Of a stretch of 53,993 nucleotides of DNA, positions 53,602-53,993 are shown one piece after another. This DNA is from an uncultured Pelagibacteraceae bacterium. Lineage in GTDB: Bacteria; Pseudomonadota; Alphaproteobacteria; Pelagibacterales; Pelagibacteraceae. Each line of letters begins with the position of its first letter. Position 1 is the stretch's first letter. The translations under genes and the position numbers were made by a program. Under the pieces are notes generated by a model. That model made no database searches and had not been told where the DNA came from. It was given only the letters and a program-made list of their open reading frames with translations. The DNA is taken from positions 1 through 53,993 of the forward strand of contig CACGEW010000007.1 in assembly GCA_902572345.1 (NCBI GenBank). The letters run 5' to 3'.

Positions 53602-53993
53602 AACAGTCCAAAGTATTTTTTAGCAAGCAAGCAATAGTCATTGGTCCTACCCCGCCGGGAACCGGAGTTATAGCTTTGGATTTTTCTTTTACAGCATCAA
53701 AATCAACATCCCCTACAATTTTATCTCCCACTTTATTTATTCCAACATCAATAACTATTGAGTTTTTTTTTACCCAATCTTCTTTTACTAATTTAGCTAC
53801 TCCAACTGCAGCAACTAAAATATCAGCCTTTAAACACTCTAGTTTTAAATCTTTTGTCTTTGAATGGACAATAGTAACTGTACAATTTTCTTTTAAAAGT
53901 AATTGAGCCATAGGTTTACCATTTAAATTTGATCTGCCAATTATAACCGCATGTTTGCCTGATAAATTTTTTTCAACTTTTTTTATCAAATAT
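53588..53993 (-). CDS. folD: Methylenetetrahydrofolate dehydrogenase/cyclohydrolase FolD, 5' end cut by the window
   Basis: FolD interconverts methylene-, methenyl- and formyl-tetrahydrofolate. About 135 C-terminal residues are visible, out of roughly 280. They include the NADP Rossmann signature [31 protein letters not shown]-like GDVDFDAV, and [15 protein letters not shown]. The frame runs open to the last base of the window, so the start is outside; the first apparent start, a TTG at 53989, is only an internal leucine. The missing N-terminus would hold the catalytic lysine. Confidence 0.94.
   Translation of the reverse strand, partial: YLIKKVEKNLSGKHAVIIGRSNLNGKPMAQLLLKENCTVTIVHSKTKDLKLECLKADILVAAVGVAKLVKEDWVKKNSIVIDVGINKVGDKIVGDVDFDAVKEKSKAITPVPGGVGPMTIACLLKNTLDCFKAR

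Noticed and set aside
1-53993. CRISPR arrays, prophage, insertion sequences, rRNA and tRNA genes
   Set aside because: No regularly spaced repeats, transposase or integrase motifs, or RNA gene signatures were seen on reading both strands.

Overview
The window is a chromosomal segment from a very AT-rich, tightly packed alphaproteobacterium, most likely a SAR11 (Pelagibacterales) bacterium. The evidence is the low G+C, start-stop overlaps at most gene junctions, alphaproteobacterial markers (a DUF2794 gene, a cytochrome c maturation operon without ccmI, IalB-like and HspQ genes), very small intergenic gaps, and the combination of glycolate oxidase, TRAP transport and TCA clusters. The species name is an inference. 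I saw no rRNA, tRNA, CRISPR array, insertion sequence or phage gene, and no stretch over 300 bp without a gene.

Layout: 1-9596 (minus) carries the 3'-truncated priA and, upstream of it, sucC-sucD-sucA-sucB-lpdA (2-oxoglutarate dehydrogenase and succinyl-CoA synthetase). 9653-14695 is an insert of five genes, mostly on the other strand: two GT-C-like membrane glycosyltransferases, a GT2 glycosyltransferase, a small membrane protein and a methyltransferase. It separates sucC from mdh, which usually adjoin in alphaproteobacteria. 14697-27701 is one uninterrupted minus-strand series of 14 genes, transcribed ffh-rpsP-trmD-rplS-leuC-leuD-leuB-asd-sdhC-sdhD-sdhA-sdhB-mmsA-mdh, with gaps of at most 23 bp. 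At its head (27702-27868) lies a hairpin-rich spacer that also separates ffh from the divergent dapF-ftsY pair.

29617-35976 (minus) reads dctP-dctQ-dctM (TRAP transporter), an amidase, a 59-residue membrane protein, an EamA transporter and an alpha/beta hydrolase. 36091-43465 (minus) is a 2-hydroxyacid and amino-acid module: an FMN alpha-hydroxyacid dehydrogenase, an aminotransferase, glycolate oxidase glcD-glcE-glcF and a 2-hydroxyacid dehydrogenase. 43471-48129 holds a PagL-like outer-membrane protein and the ccmC-D-E-F-G-H cytochrome c maturation operon. 48307-53993 is a mixed housekeeping region: hspQ, yciB, a DUF2794 gene, a Bax-inhibitor-1 protein, a Tas-like aldo-keto reductase, an IalB-like protein, argG, a PsiE-family gene and the truncated folD.

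Together the genes feed carbon into the TCA cycle (glycolate/lactate oxidation, TRAP import, valine breakdown through MmsA), run its lower half (OGDH, succinyl-CoA synthetase, SDH, MDH), use it for leucine and aspartate-family biosynthesis (leuBCD, asd, dapF), and assemble the cytochromes c needed for respiration. The most interesting unexplained signals are the four-hairpin leader of ffh, a structured element before ccmC with an anti-Shine-Dalgarno-like strand, an SdhD lacking the membrane heme histidine, a PagL-like protein with Asp in place of the catalytic Glu, and the glycosyltransferase insert in the TCA supercluster.
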